In this document: piece after piece, positions 45,985-54,068 of the stretch
Numbering within the stretch: the stretch's first letter is position 1
Layout of the letters: each line of letters opens with the position of its first letter
NCBI GenBank assembly: GCA_017559955.1
Contig: JAFYPQ010000042.1
Location: forward strand, 1 to 64,000
From: Bacteroidales bacterium
Lineage (GTDB): Bacteria > Bacteroidota > Bacteroidia > Bacteroidales > G3-4614
Reading direction: 5' to 3'
DNA: 64,000 nucleotides
Notes under the pieces: generated by a model
What the model saw: the letters and a program-made list of their open reading frames with translations, nothing else
The model's database searches: none
Told to the model about the DNA's origin: nothing
Translations under genes and position numbers: made by a program

Positions 45985-46569
45985 TTAGTCAATCAGATTA
46001 TTTAAAAACTGTGCCAATTTTTCCATGGCTTTTGCTCTGTGGCTTATTTGGTTTTTTATATCATCGCCCAATTCGGCAAAAGTTTTATCGTAGCCAAAAG
46101 GCTTAAAAACGGGGTCATATCCAAATCCGGCATTGCCTTTGGGTTCTTTGGTAATCTCTCCGGCTATCTCTCCCATAAAAATATGTTCGCTACCTCTTAA
46201 ACTTAAAGCTACGCATGTAACAAAAGCTGCACTTCTATACTCTATGCCATTTAGTTCGTTAAGGAGTTTTTCCATATTCTTTTGCGGATTGCAATCCTCT
46301 CCGGCATATCGTGCCGAATATACACCGGGGGCTCCGTCAAGTGCATCAACCAACAAACCTGTATCATCGGCAAAGCAGTCATATCCGTAGTGCTCTTTAA
46401 TATATCGGGCTTTTATTAATGCGTTGCCCTCTAATGTAGTGGCAGTTTCGGGAATATCGTCATTGCAATCTATCTCTGAAAGCGATAAAACCTCTACCAT
46501 TCCCTCTAATATTTTACGTGCCTCTTCTAATTTATGTTTATTATTTGTTGCAAATACAAGTTTTCTCAT
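45985..46569 (-). CDS. rdgB: non-canonical purine NTP pyrophosphatase (RdgB/HAM1)
   Basis: A 194-residue dITP/XTP pyrophosphatase that cleans the nucleotide pool. Motifs are [17 protein letters not shown] (N-terminus), [25 protein letters not shown] near residue 66 with the catalytic acidic pair, [24 protein letters not shown] near residue 145, and [11 protein letters not shown] at the end. It is upstream of porZ in a two-gene unit, an arrangement with no obvious functional link. Confidence 0.95.
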   Translation of the reverse strand: MRKLVFATNNKHKLEEARKILEGMVEVLSLSEIDCNDDIPETATTLEGNALIKARYIKEHYGYDCFADDTGLLVDALDGAPGVYSARYAGEDCNPQKNMEKLLNELNGIEYRSAAFVTCVALSLRGSEHIFMGEIAGEITKEPKGNAGFGYDPVFKPFGYDKTFAELGDDIKNQISHRAKAMEKLAQFLNNLID

Positions 46570-46654
46570 AATTGTATGTTTTTACTATTAACGTTTAATT
46601 AGGCTTCTCTATTGCATAGAGGCTCTTATATTTTGTCAATTCTAATAAACAATT

Positions 46655-46692
46655 AAGAGGCTGAATCAAAATTTATTTCGATACAGCCTCTT
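46655..46692 (-). terminator. terminator of the SPFH operon
   Basis: AAGAGGCTG pairs with CAGCCTCTT around an AT-rich loop whose inner GAT/ATC bases can pair. The minus-strand continuation is AATTGTTTAT, so the T tract is modest. Confidence 0.65.
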
Positions 46693-46709
46693 TGTAATAG
46701 ATGTTTATA

Positions 46710-47681
46710 TTATTCTTTTCCTGTTATATCGCTTATTTTAAATTTACCATCCATTTCTCGGACAGAGATTTTTCCATCCAATATTTTGAATAAGAACTCT
46801 TTTATCTTTTCGACGCTGAGTATTGCTTTTTCGCCGTTTGCGTCGATACCCATATCGTAGGTCCTTAATAGTTGAGAGCCCAAACTTGCGGCTGTCAGTA
46901 AGAAGTGGTTATTGAATTTCTCAAAATCAACTAAGTCGGCAGCCAAAACTTTACCTATTACCGTGTAACTGCGAAGAGTTTTTTGAACCTCTTCATTGGT
47001 TAGTTTACTTTTAATCTCGTCGCTCTCAACAAAAATTTCAATCTTACCTGAATTCTCAGATTCCGGTAATCCTTTATATAGCGATCCCAAATCGGCAAGA
47101 CTCAGGTTGTAAAGTTTTGTGTTTGTATCTGAAATCATTTTTTCAATTGAGAATGCACTTGGCAATAGGAAATATACAGTGTCTAAAACTTTTACCGATG
47201 GGGTATAGAATGTTCCCACCATCGATTTCCTAATCTCTAATGTTTGTGTGGCAAATACTCCGCCCACTACAACACAATCTTCAAGAATAATTTCATCGGC
47301 ATATATACTTCCTGCAACAAAGGCATTTCTTAGTGATACGCTTTTTGCATTTATGTCAGAGTAGAATAGAACTTCTCCTTGTGATGAGCGAGAAACTACC
47401 GAGTTTGAGGAAGCGACGCTTTTCTTCATCTTTATCACACCTTTTGCATCGGAATTTATATAGAACTCGTTTTGAGCAAATACGGCTCCTTGCAATTCCA
47501 AATCACCCTCTTGTATCTCTATTCTATAACCATATATAGCACCTTCTACAATGGTGTCTCCTTTGAAAATAATGTTTCTGTTTAATTCCGAAATCTTTTC
47601 GGGAAGTATTGTGCCTCTTACGAGGTTATCTTTTAGTAGTACTTCTTTGTCGTTAAAACGAATCTCTTTAAGCTCTTTCAT
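46710..47681 (-). CDS. bactofilin-like beta-helix protein (SPFH operon gene 6)
   Basis: A 323-residue cytoplasmic protein without signal or membrane segment. Residues about 30-180 have short beta-repeat rungs (GDTIVEGAIYGYRIEIQEGDLELQGAVFAQN, SLRNAFVAGSIYADEIILEDCVVVGGVFATQ), the pattern of polymer-forming bactofilins and related beta-solenoids. The C-terminal ~140 residues are helical and unrecognised. It is the last gene of a six-gene operon, 12 bases after its neighbour. A scaffold role is inferred. Confidence 0.6.
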   Translation of the reverse strand: MKELKEIRFNDKEVLLKDNLVRGTILPEKISELNRNIIFKGDTIVEGAIYGYRIEIQEGDLELQGAVFAQNEFYINSDAKGVIKMKKSVASSNSVVSRSSQGEVLFYSDINAKSVSLRNAFVAGSIYADEIILEDCVVVGGVFATQTLEIRKSMVGTFYTPSVKVLDTVYFLLPSAFSIEKMISDTNTKLYNLSLADLGSLYKGLPESENSGKIEIFVESDEIKSKLTNEEVQKTLRSYTVIGKVLAADLVDFEKFNNHFLLTAASLGSQLLRTYDMGIDANGEKAILSVEKIKEFLFKILDGKISVREMDGKFKISDITGKE

Positions 47682-47693
47682 AACTTATAGGAT

Positions 47694-48704
47694 TTAAATA
47701 TTATTTGAATAGTTGTTAAAAAATTGGGTAATATATCTCTTTACTCTCTCGTCGTGTTGGTTTGATGATTTGTAAAGTTCGCTTACCTCATTGTTGAAAT
47801 TGGTTTGCAACAACTCAAATTGAGCTGAGTTGTCGAGATTTTTGTTCTCGATTTTGCTAATTAAATTATCATTGTTGTATGCCTCTAATTTGTCAGGGGT
47901 ATAGATTTTTTTATTAATTATTTTACCTTCTTCTGTTTGAATAAAGCATACGGGAGCGTAAAAAGTTCCGCAATTGTTGTCGTCCGTAATGCTATTTTTC
48001 AAGATCGTTTCGGTCTGTTTTTGTTTAAGCAAAAATCTATTAGACTCATTTATGGCTTTGCATGCTAAATTCTTCATATGAGAAGCCTCAATTTTTGCAT
48101 CAAGGTTGCTGTTTTCTGCATTTGATACAATTACAGTTCCCACTAAATCATTGCTTATGGCTCTATCGTTTATTAAATCGCAATTTCTTTTGAATTTGAA
48201 AGTAGGTTTGTCTATCTCAAATATTCTGTTTTCAAGTTCTTTGTTAAGGTCTTCAAAAATTTTAGAGTAGCGATTTGATAATTGATTATAGTCGCTTTGC
48301 ATCTGCAACAATTTACCATTACATCTTTTTGATAGTTCGTGAAGGTGAATGAGGGTAGCTTCAATTCGTGAATTTAATTCGCAAATTTGCTGACTTATCT
48401 CTGATTGAACCGTTTTAAAGAATCCACTTATTATGGTATCACCTACCTTTTGGGCGTTTTCCTTTATTGATGCAACTTGTGCTACCTCGGTGGCTACAAT
48501 CGAACCGGTAAGCATATTGACATCATTGTTACAATCGATAATACTGCTGTCAAAAGGGTCGGTATCAACGTTTATGTTTACAGTAACATCTTCATGAGCA
48601 TATCCGCTATATGATACCGAACCTCCACGTTCAGAGGCAGGGTACGAAACGCTACCAGAATAATATACTGATATTCTTTTGGTAAAACTTCGTCTGTAAC
48701 TCAT
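47694..48704 (-). CDS. coiled-coil protein, paralogue B (SPFH operon gene 5)
   Basis: A 336-residue protein of unknown family. The N-terminal ~55 residues are Ser/Gly/Tyr-rich (SYRRSFTKRISVYYSGSVSY). A conserved core from about residue 65 has a long helical coiled coil (SEISQQICELNSRIEATLIHL..) and the signature RYSKIFEDLNKELENRIFEIDKPTF near residue 147. The next gene shares this core and signature, so the two are paralogues; the Ser/Tyr-rich head is found only here. It has no membrane segment. It is probably a structural partner of the operon's membrane proteins. Confidence 0.65.
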   Translation of the reverse strand: MSYRRSFTKRISVYYSGSVSYPASERGGSVSYSGYAHEDVTVNINVDTDPFDSSIIDCNNDVNMLTGSIVATEVAQVASIKENAQKVGDTIISGFFKTVQSEISQQICELNSRIEATLIHLHELSKRCNGKLLQMQSDYNQLSNRYSKIFEDLNKELENRIFEIDKPTFKFKRNCDLINDRAISNDLVGTVIVSNAENSNLDAKIEASHMKNLACKAINESNRFLLKQKQTETILKNSITDDNNCGTFYAPVCFIQTEEGKIINKKIYTPDKLEAYNNDNLISKIENKNLDNSAQFELLQTNFNNEVSELYKSSNQHDERVKRYITQFFNNYSNNI

Positions 48705-48709
48705 AATTC

Positions 48710-49624
48710 CTAAATTTTGCTTGTTTTAAAATTATTGGAGATAAACAACTTCTCGGTCATTTTCTTTACTCTCTCCGATGCGTTTGAAGCAGAGAGATAT
48801 TTATGAAATTCGCTTTTGAGTTCGTTGTTTATTTCCTCCTGCTCTTGCCAATTTAGTGATGATGTATTAATGCTGTTTTTAATGTTGTCTTGAACATTTT
48901 TTGACAATCCTGACCTATTGGTCTCTATGTTTAAGCATTTATTATCATATTTGTCGTAGTTACTTTCAACAATTACAACAGGAATCATTATTGTTGATTT
49001 GTCTTTATCTACATCTCCGGTCAATAGGATATGTTCTGACAACTCTTTTTGTTCTTTAAGACCACCAAGAAATCTATTCATCGACTCAATAACTTGTAAA
49101 CCAGAATATTTCATATTCGATGCAATTATTCTTTGGCTTGTTGTTATTGATTCGGTTTGAGACACAGGAGCTATAGCCGTTAAAAGTTTACCTCTGTTTG
49201 AGATAGCATTCATCTCTTTAACAGCAAATGTAATTGTAGGCTTATCAATTTCATATATTCTGTTTTCGAGATTTTTGTTTAATCTTCCAAAAAGAGTAGT
49301 ATATCTTTCAGAAATCATATGATAATCTTTTTCCATACGATTTCTTATGGCTGAAAGCTGTTTGTTTAGTTGGTTTAATTTAAGTAAGTGCGAATCGACT
49401 TCACTCTTTAATTTTGCAATCTTTTGTGATATTTGAGAGTGGATAAGGGTGTAAAATCCTTTATTAACATTATCACATACTAAATCTGCTGCATCGCTTT
49501 CGGCTTTTATAACAGCAGCCTTCATCCCTATCACAGCTCCGGTTGTCTTGTTTACGTTGTTAGAAACCGTGGCAATCTCCCTTGCCATAGGCTTGGTATC
49601 GACTACACAATCTATATATGCCAT
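48710..49624 (-). CDS. coiled-coil protein, paralogue A (SPFH operon gene 4)
   Basis: A 304-residue protein. After MAYIDCVVDTKPM comes a helical region (NNVNKTTGAVIGMKAAVIKAESDAADLV), then a coiled coil and the shared signature RYTTLFGRLNKNLENRIYEIDKPTI near residue 107. The opening AYIDCV recalls the start AIIDCV of the SPFH protein. It matches paralogue B over most of its length, including RIIASNMK..VIESMNRFL. No enzymatic motif is seen. The gap to paralogue B is only five bases. Confidence 0.65.
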   Translation of the reverse strand: MAYIDCVVDTKPMAREIATVSNNVNKTTGAVIGMKAAVIKAESDAADLVCDNVNKGFYTLIHSQISQKIAKLKSEVDSHLLKLNQLNKQLSAIRNRMEKDYHMISERYTTLFGRLNKNLENRIYEIDKPTITFAVKEMNAISNRGKLLTAIAPVSQTESITTSQRIIASNMKYSGLQVIESMNRFLGGLKEQKELSEHILLTGDVDKDKSTIMIPVVIVESNYDKYDNKCLNIETNRSGLSKNVQDNIKNSINTSSLNWQEQEEINNELKSEFHKYLSASNASERVKKMTEKLFISNNFKTSKI

Positions 49625-49634
49625 AATATGAATT

Positions 49635-51866
49635 TTATTCGTTATTACTTGATAATAAGAACTCTATCGCTGCATCTCTGTCGAAGTCTTCTTTATCATA
49701 CACAACTTCTAACTCGTCAAGGATAGCCATTAATTCTTCGTCCGACAGATTTCTGATCACCTCTTCATCTATCTCCTCATCTTCAAGGTCTTCTTCATCT
49801 TCAAGGTCTTCTTCATCTATCTCCTCATCTTCAAGGTCTTCTTCATCTTCAAAGTCTTCTTCATCTATCTCTTCATCCTCTAATTCTTCGTCCTCCTCGA
49901 CATACTCTTCTTTTATATTTTCGTTTTCGAGTTCTTGATTTTCGTCAATATTAATCTCCTCTTGCTCTATTGCAATATCTTCATTGTTTATCTCTTCCTC
50001 GTCGATATTCTCATCGGTTGGATTATATTCAGATTGTTGTTCTAAATTATCGAGAGCATTTTTAGCTATCGAAGGAAGATTTAGAGATATGTGTTCAAAC
50101 GTTATATCCTCTATATTGGGTTGAGGAGGCAAGTTTGAAGTTTTGGCGAATAGTGGGTTTGCTGCCGCCAAAGGTTTACGACGGTCGTCAAGAGAGTGAA
50201 CTTCGCTTGCTGCAACGGCAACTTCATTAGAGTATCCGTCTCGAAGTTTTCCGTCATAATATTCAACATGTCCAAATTTTTCTGCTTTGAAATTAATATC
50301 ATCTTTAAGTCGCTCGATATACTCCTCAAACTCCTCTTGAACCTTTTGGAACTCTTGCGATTGTAGTTCAAATGCTGCCAATGTTTCATTTGTGTTATCT
50401 ACGGTATCAACAATGGTAGAATCTAACTTCCCGCCCGATTTTTTCATACTATTCTCGGTTCTTTGCAATGATATAAGTGTGTTATATGAAGCAATATACT
50501 CTCTCAAGCTTTCTTGCATCAAGTTAATTATATCGCTACCCTCCGCTCTGTTTGAACGGTAGAATGCATCGGTATCTTGATGCCATTTGTTTAGGTAGTC
50601 AAGTTTTTGGCCTTTAATGTGATTATATACTTTTAAGCGTTCAAGACGGGTCTCCTCCAAAAGATTTTGAACAACCGGAGATACAATCTCTTCATATATT
50701 TGGTGAACTCCAAATGGCATATTTGTTGTATCTCCATCTTCCGAAGTCCACTCTCCCGAAATAAGATTTAATTTAACTCGTGAACTCTGTTTTAAATTGA
50801 AAGGCTCATAGTTTTGAACATCTTCCGAATAATCGAATTTTTCATTTTTGATTTTTTCGATTTCATCATATTCAAGAGTTGGAGAGTAGTGGTTATATGG
50901 CGATTTTAAAATTTTTAAAAGAAGTTTATTTGAATCTACAACCATTTTATCAACTGATGCCAATTTGAGTGAAGATATGGTTTGTACCGAACTGGCCATT
51001 GTTTTCATCAACGATTTTAAAACATCTTCAAATTGATGTGTTTTGGTCGACAAAGAGTCTTTAAGTTTGTTCAACTCTTGGAATTTATCAATACTATCGG
51101 CATATTTCTGTTTATCAAATACATTAACAATTGTTGCCTCTTGGGGGATATCTTTTGTAGCATATTCATTTAAGAAATTCAAATGTGAGCTATCTTCGGT
51201 AACCAATGGCAGTGATACAGAAGATATGTCCAAATCGTTCATACAATATGAAATTGTTTTGAGCGATCTTTCAAGTCCGCCGAGGTAGTCGTGTTGATTA
51301 ATCTCCTGAATTGAAGATGAGTAATTATCTGTCTCAATTTTTTCAGTATCAATCGAAGTTTCAACAATTGGTATCTCGTTTGAATTCTCTTCTAATTTTG
51401 CAATGGTGTCAATCAGTAAGTCGTTTCTCTTTGATAGCTGCAATACTACATTCGAGTTGTTTACCGAATTTGTATAATCTACAATGAAACTTTTATCTTC
51501 ATACTTAATTTGTTCTGCAACGGGAATATATGCAACTCCCATTTTTGAAACTTTGTAATCTCTGAATATCTCGTTATGTTGTTTTTTGAATTCTTCAATT
51601 CTTTCGTCAAGAGCAGCAATCTCTTTCTCGAACGAACTCTTTTTTATGAAATATACAAAAAACAAGATAATGGTTAACCACCATATCCATAATTTTGAAA
51701 TCTCTGTTTCAATTTCAGCTTTTTCCTCTTCCAACTTTTTAATTTCTTTTTCTATTCTCTCTTCTTCTGCAACTATTTTTTCAGCAGCTTGTTGATAATA
51801 GTTTAAGAGAATTTTGGCTTGATCCTGGCATACATTGCTGGATTCATCAAAAATTTTACCGCTCAT
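49635..51866 (-). CDS. membrane coiled-coil protein with acidic repeat tail (SPFH operon gene 3)
   Basis: A 743-residue protein. The N-terminal helix is Glu/Lys-rich (residues 25-58), then one hydrophobic segment IWWLTIILFFVYFI at about 60-75 and another coiled stretch to about 105. A long helical middle follows (to about 600). The tail at about 625-715 is almost all Glu/Asp, with a 16-residue repeat EEIDEEDLEDEEDLED encoded by 48-bp DNA repeats. A short folded end (LSDEELMAILDELEVV) resembles a small helical pair. It is probably an inner-membrane scaffold. No family is recognised. Confidence 0.65.
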   Translation of the reverse strand: MSGKIFDESSNVCQDQAKILLNYYQQAAEKIVAEEERIEKEIKKLEEEKAEIETEISKLWIWWLTIILFFVYFIKKSSFEKEIAALDERIEEFKKQHNEIFRDYKVSKMGVAYIPVAEQIKYEDKSFIVDYTNSVNNSNVVLQLSKRNDLLIDTIAKLEENSNEIPIVETSIDTEKIETDNYSSSIQEINQHDYLGGLERSLKTISYCMNDLDISSVSLPLVTEDSSHLNFLNEYATKDIPQEATIVNVFDKQKYADSIDKFQELNKLKDSLSTKTHQFEDVLKSLMKTMASSVQTISSLKLASVDKMVVDSNKLLLKILKSPYNHYSPTLEYDEIEKIKNEKFDYSEDVQNYEPFNLKQSSRVKLNLISGEWTSEDGDTTNMPFGVHQIYEEIVSPVVQNLLEETRLERLKVYNHIKGQKLDYLNKWHQDTDAFYRSNRAEGSDIINLMQESLREYIASYNTLISLQRTENSMKKSGGKLDSTIVDTVDNTNETLAAFELQSQEFQKVQEEFEEYIERLKDDINFKAEKFGHVEYYDGKLRDGYSNEVAVAASEVHSLDDRRKPLAAANPLFAKTSNLPPQPNIEDITFEHISLNLPSIAKNALDNLEQQSEYNPTDENIDEEEINNEDIAIEQEEINIDENQELENENIKEEYVEEDEELEDEEIDEEDFEDEEDLEDEEIDEEDLEDEEDLEDEEIDEEVIRNLSDEELMAILDELEVVYDKEDFDRDAAIEFLLSSNNE
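49764..49880. repeat. 48-bp coding tandem repeat, about 2.4 copies
   Basis: Units start at 49764, 49812 and 49860 (TTCATCTATCTC...). They are built of smaller 21-bp-like TCTTCAAGGTCTTCT words and encode the acidic repeat of the gene. The number of copies could change by slippage in steps of 16 residues without a frameshift. Confidence 0.9.
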
Positions 51867-51872
51867 AATTTT

Positions 51873-52577
51873 TTAGTTATATATGTTTTTCCTACTTTGA
51901 AATAAAAACTCTGCTTTTTTCAGACCATTAAGAATTCTATCTTTATTTAGTTCGTAGTTAGAAAAAGCTATCTCGACACTCTTAATTTCATCAATTAAAT
52001 CTTTCTCTAACTTTACAGCCTCGCTATTGCTCGAAGGAGATAAAAATCTAATATCTTCGGTTAGTCTTTTTATAATAGTGCTAATCTCTGTATCTATATC
52101 AGCCTTCTCGTATATCTTGGCATTTAGCTGATTTATAGCAGCTTTAATATTGTTTTTGCCTTCGTTTTTAATATCAATGCTCTCTTGTGTTTTTGAGGCT
52201 CTGTCTCCTGCCGCAATAATTCCCATTACTCCAAAAAGGAAAAATAACAACAAAACGCATTGAATAATCAATTGTAGTTTAAATGTTAATTCAGGTATTA
52301 TTTTCCCCAAAAGAATTATTGTAAATACCAAAATGGTATAAAGAATTGTAAAGGTTAGTTTCATCCCCAAAGAGGCAACGCTTTTTTGCTCCTCTTTACC
52401 TTTGCCAATCCATTGAGAAAAACTGCTTAAATGAAGTATTGTATATGCAAAGAGAGAGACCAATAAATTCAAATAAAATATATTGACCGCTTCTCTATTT
52501 CCCCAAATAAAAAATGAGGCTGTTATTATTGCTACACCTCCGAAGAGTGTAGCCCATTTTAATATTGCGTATTTCAT
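51873..52577 (-). CDS. four-helix membrane protein with coiled-coil tail (SPFH operon gene 2)
   Basis: A 234-residue inner-membrane protein with hydrophobic helices at about 8-25, 32-50, 72-95 and 102-122, then a soluble helical tail of ~110 residues (IKAAINQLNAKIYEKADIDTEISTIIKRLTEDIRFL). No motif is recognised. It starts six bases after the SPFH gene. Topology suggests the tail is cytoplasmic, where it could meet the coiled-coil proteins of the operon. Confidence 0.65.
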   Translation of the reverse strand: MKYAILKWATLFGGVAIITASFFIWGNREAVNIFYLNLLVSLFAYTILHLSSFSQWIGKGKEEQKSVASLGMKLTFTILYTILVFTIILLGKIIPELTFKLQLIIQCVLLLFFLFGVMGIIAAGDRASKTQESIDIKNEGKNNIKAAINQLNAKIYEKADIDTEISTIIKRLTEDIRFLSPSSNSEAVKLEKDLIDEIKSVEIAFSNYELNKDRILNGLKKAEFLFQSRKNIYN

Positions 52578-52582
52578 AATAG

Positions 52583-53833
52583 TTATCTTTTTTTACCACA
52601 AACAGGACAAAATTTCACATTCGATTTAAATGGCGTTCCACATCTTTGGCAGACATCATTGCTGATTAACTTATGACCGCAGTTGCTACAAAATGGAGAG
52701 TTTAAGTCAACTTCGCATTTACAATTGGGACATACTGCCGATATAATTTGAAGACCGATTCCGCAACTTACACATCTCTTAGCGTTAATGTCATTATCTG
52801 TACCGCATTTTGGGCAAGGATTATAAGGGTCTCCGCAATGAGGACAGAAATTCATCGAACTTGAGAATTTCTTTGAACAATTAGAACAATATACCATTCT
52901 TTCGTTATTGCTCATTTGAGGATTTTGGTTAACCGCATTGCTATTATTAAACCTTGGTTGGTTATAGTTAGCCTCCATCATTCGGCCACCCATATTACCT
53001 CCATTGCTGTTAATCATATTCATAGCCATTAATCCTCCGAGTAATCCCATATTGCCGTTCCCGAATTCTCCAATTGCATTATTGGCTGTTTTGAAGGCTT
53101 GTTCTTGTTGCCAAGTATGTCCGGTAATGCTCATCTCACTTTGCATATTGATAGCATTCTTTATACGCATACCATCCTCTGAATTGTCGATACCAATAGA
53201 GTTGACATAAAATTTGGTAAGCTCTATGCCTAACTCTCCCCAGAAAGGAACCATCTTCTCTTTTAAGAATTGAGATATGCTTTCGAGGTGGGCAGAAATT
53301 CTTTTAAAGCCGATTTTGTTCATATCCAAAAATTGAGTAATTGCCGATTTCGTTTTGGTAGAAAACTCGCCGGCAAATTGTTCGGTTAAGTCTCTTTGGG
53401 TAAATCTGTTTTTGGTTCCAACGGCTTTAATCAAGAATTTTTCGGCATCAACAATTTTTATACCATATTGACCATAAGCTTCAAGCGGGATATATGTATC
53501 ATAATCGATATCGTGGGTACTTATTCCATCAACACTCCAAGTAAGGTTGTAGAGATGAAGTTTATTTATAAACCACACCTCTGCCGTAAATGGGTTTTTC
53601 TTACCAAAAGGCAATCCATATAAACTTCTTAGTATAGGTAGGTTCTTAGTGTCGAGAGTATATTTCCCGGCTCCGAACTTTCCTGCCAACCTTCCCTCGA
53701 TGAAAAGGATGGCTTCTTGCGATTCATGAACAATTAGTTGAGTATAGGTACTCAAGTTTGTTTCGGGGTAGTGCCATGCAAAAATTTCGGCGTTCTCCTG
53801 TGGCGACCAGCTGACACAATCTATTATAGCCAT
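52583..53833 (-). CDS. SPFH domain protein with four zinc ribbons (SPFH operon gene 1)
   Basis: A 416-residue protein. Residues about 25-240 are an SPFH/band-7 domain of the YdjI ('virion core protein'-like) type (LIVHESQEAILFIEGRLAGKFGAGKYTLDT; IGIELTKFYVNSIGI). A Gly/Asn/Met-rich linker at 255-310 is followed by four CxxC...CxxC zinc ribbons (CSNC/CPHC, CPKC/CVSC, CPNC/CSNC, CQRC/CPVC). There is no transmembrane helix. SPFH proteins form membrane-bound oligomeric rings or microdomains, and YdjI of Bacillus lies in a membrane-stress operon. It is the first gene of the operon, so it is probably its organiser. Confidence 0.85.
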   Translation of the reverse strand: MAIIDCVSWSPQENAEIFAWHYPETNLSTYTQLIVHESQEAILFIEGRLAGKFGAGKYTLDTKNLPILRSLYGLPFGKKNPFTAEVWFINKLHLYNLTWSVDGISTHDIDYDTYIPLEAYGQYGIKIVDAEKFLIKAVGTKNRFTQRDLTEQFAGEFSTKTKSAITQFLDMNKIGFKRISAHLESISQFLKEKMVPFWGELGIELTKFYVNSIGIDNSEDGMRIKNAINMQSEMSITGHTWQQEQAFKTANNAIGEFGNGNMGLLGGLMAMNMINSNGGNMGGRMMEANYNQPRFNNSNAVNQNPQMSNNERMVYCSNCSKKFSSSMNFCPHCGDPYNPCPKCGTDNDINAKRCVSCGIGLQIISAVCPNCKCEVDLNSPFCSNCGHKLISNDVCQRCGTPFKSNVKFCPVCGKKR

Positions 53834-53873
53834 AGTTATATATTTTTGATTTATAATTCCAAATTTCCTTTTT

Positions 53874-53882
53874 GCAAATGTA
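53874..53882 (-). promoter_or_regulatory. -7 element of the SPFH operon
   Basis: On the minus strand TACATTTGC matches TAnnTTTGY, 41 bases before the SPFH start. No exact TTTG is found at -33. Confidence 0.5.
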
Positions 53883-54068
53883 AAAAATTTTAATAATATT
53901 TAGAAGTTGTTTAATAAAAATTAGCGGTGAATAAAAATTTATATTATCGACAACATTTAAAATGTGTTATTTTATTGATAAATTTTAAATTTATAATTTA
54001 CTTTGTAAAAGGTTTGGAGATTGTTTAGATTAAATTCAAGGCAAGTCTCTTTTTAAAATATATTGGCT

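Noticed and set aside
46710-53833. Anti-phage defence island
   Set aside because: No nuclease, helicase, reverse transcriptase, ATPase or toxin motif is visible in any of the six proteins, and no mobile-element genes flank it; a scaffold reading fits better.
53834-54068. Origin of replication at the strand switch between the SPFH operon and rnr
   Set aside because: Genes do diverge here, but no cluster of DnaA-box-like sequences or parS is present, and gene orientation alone is weak evidence.
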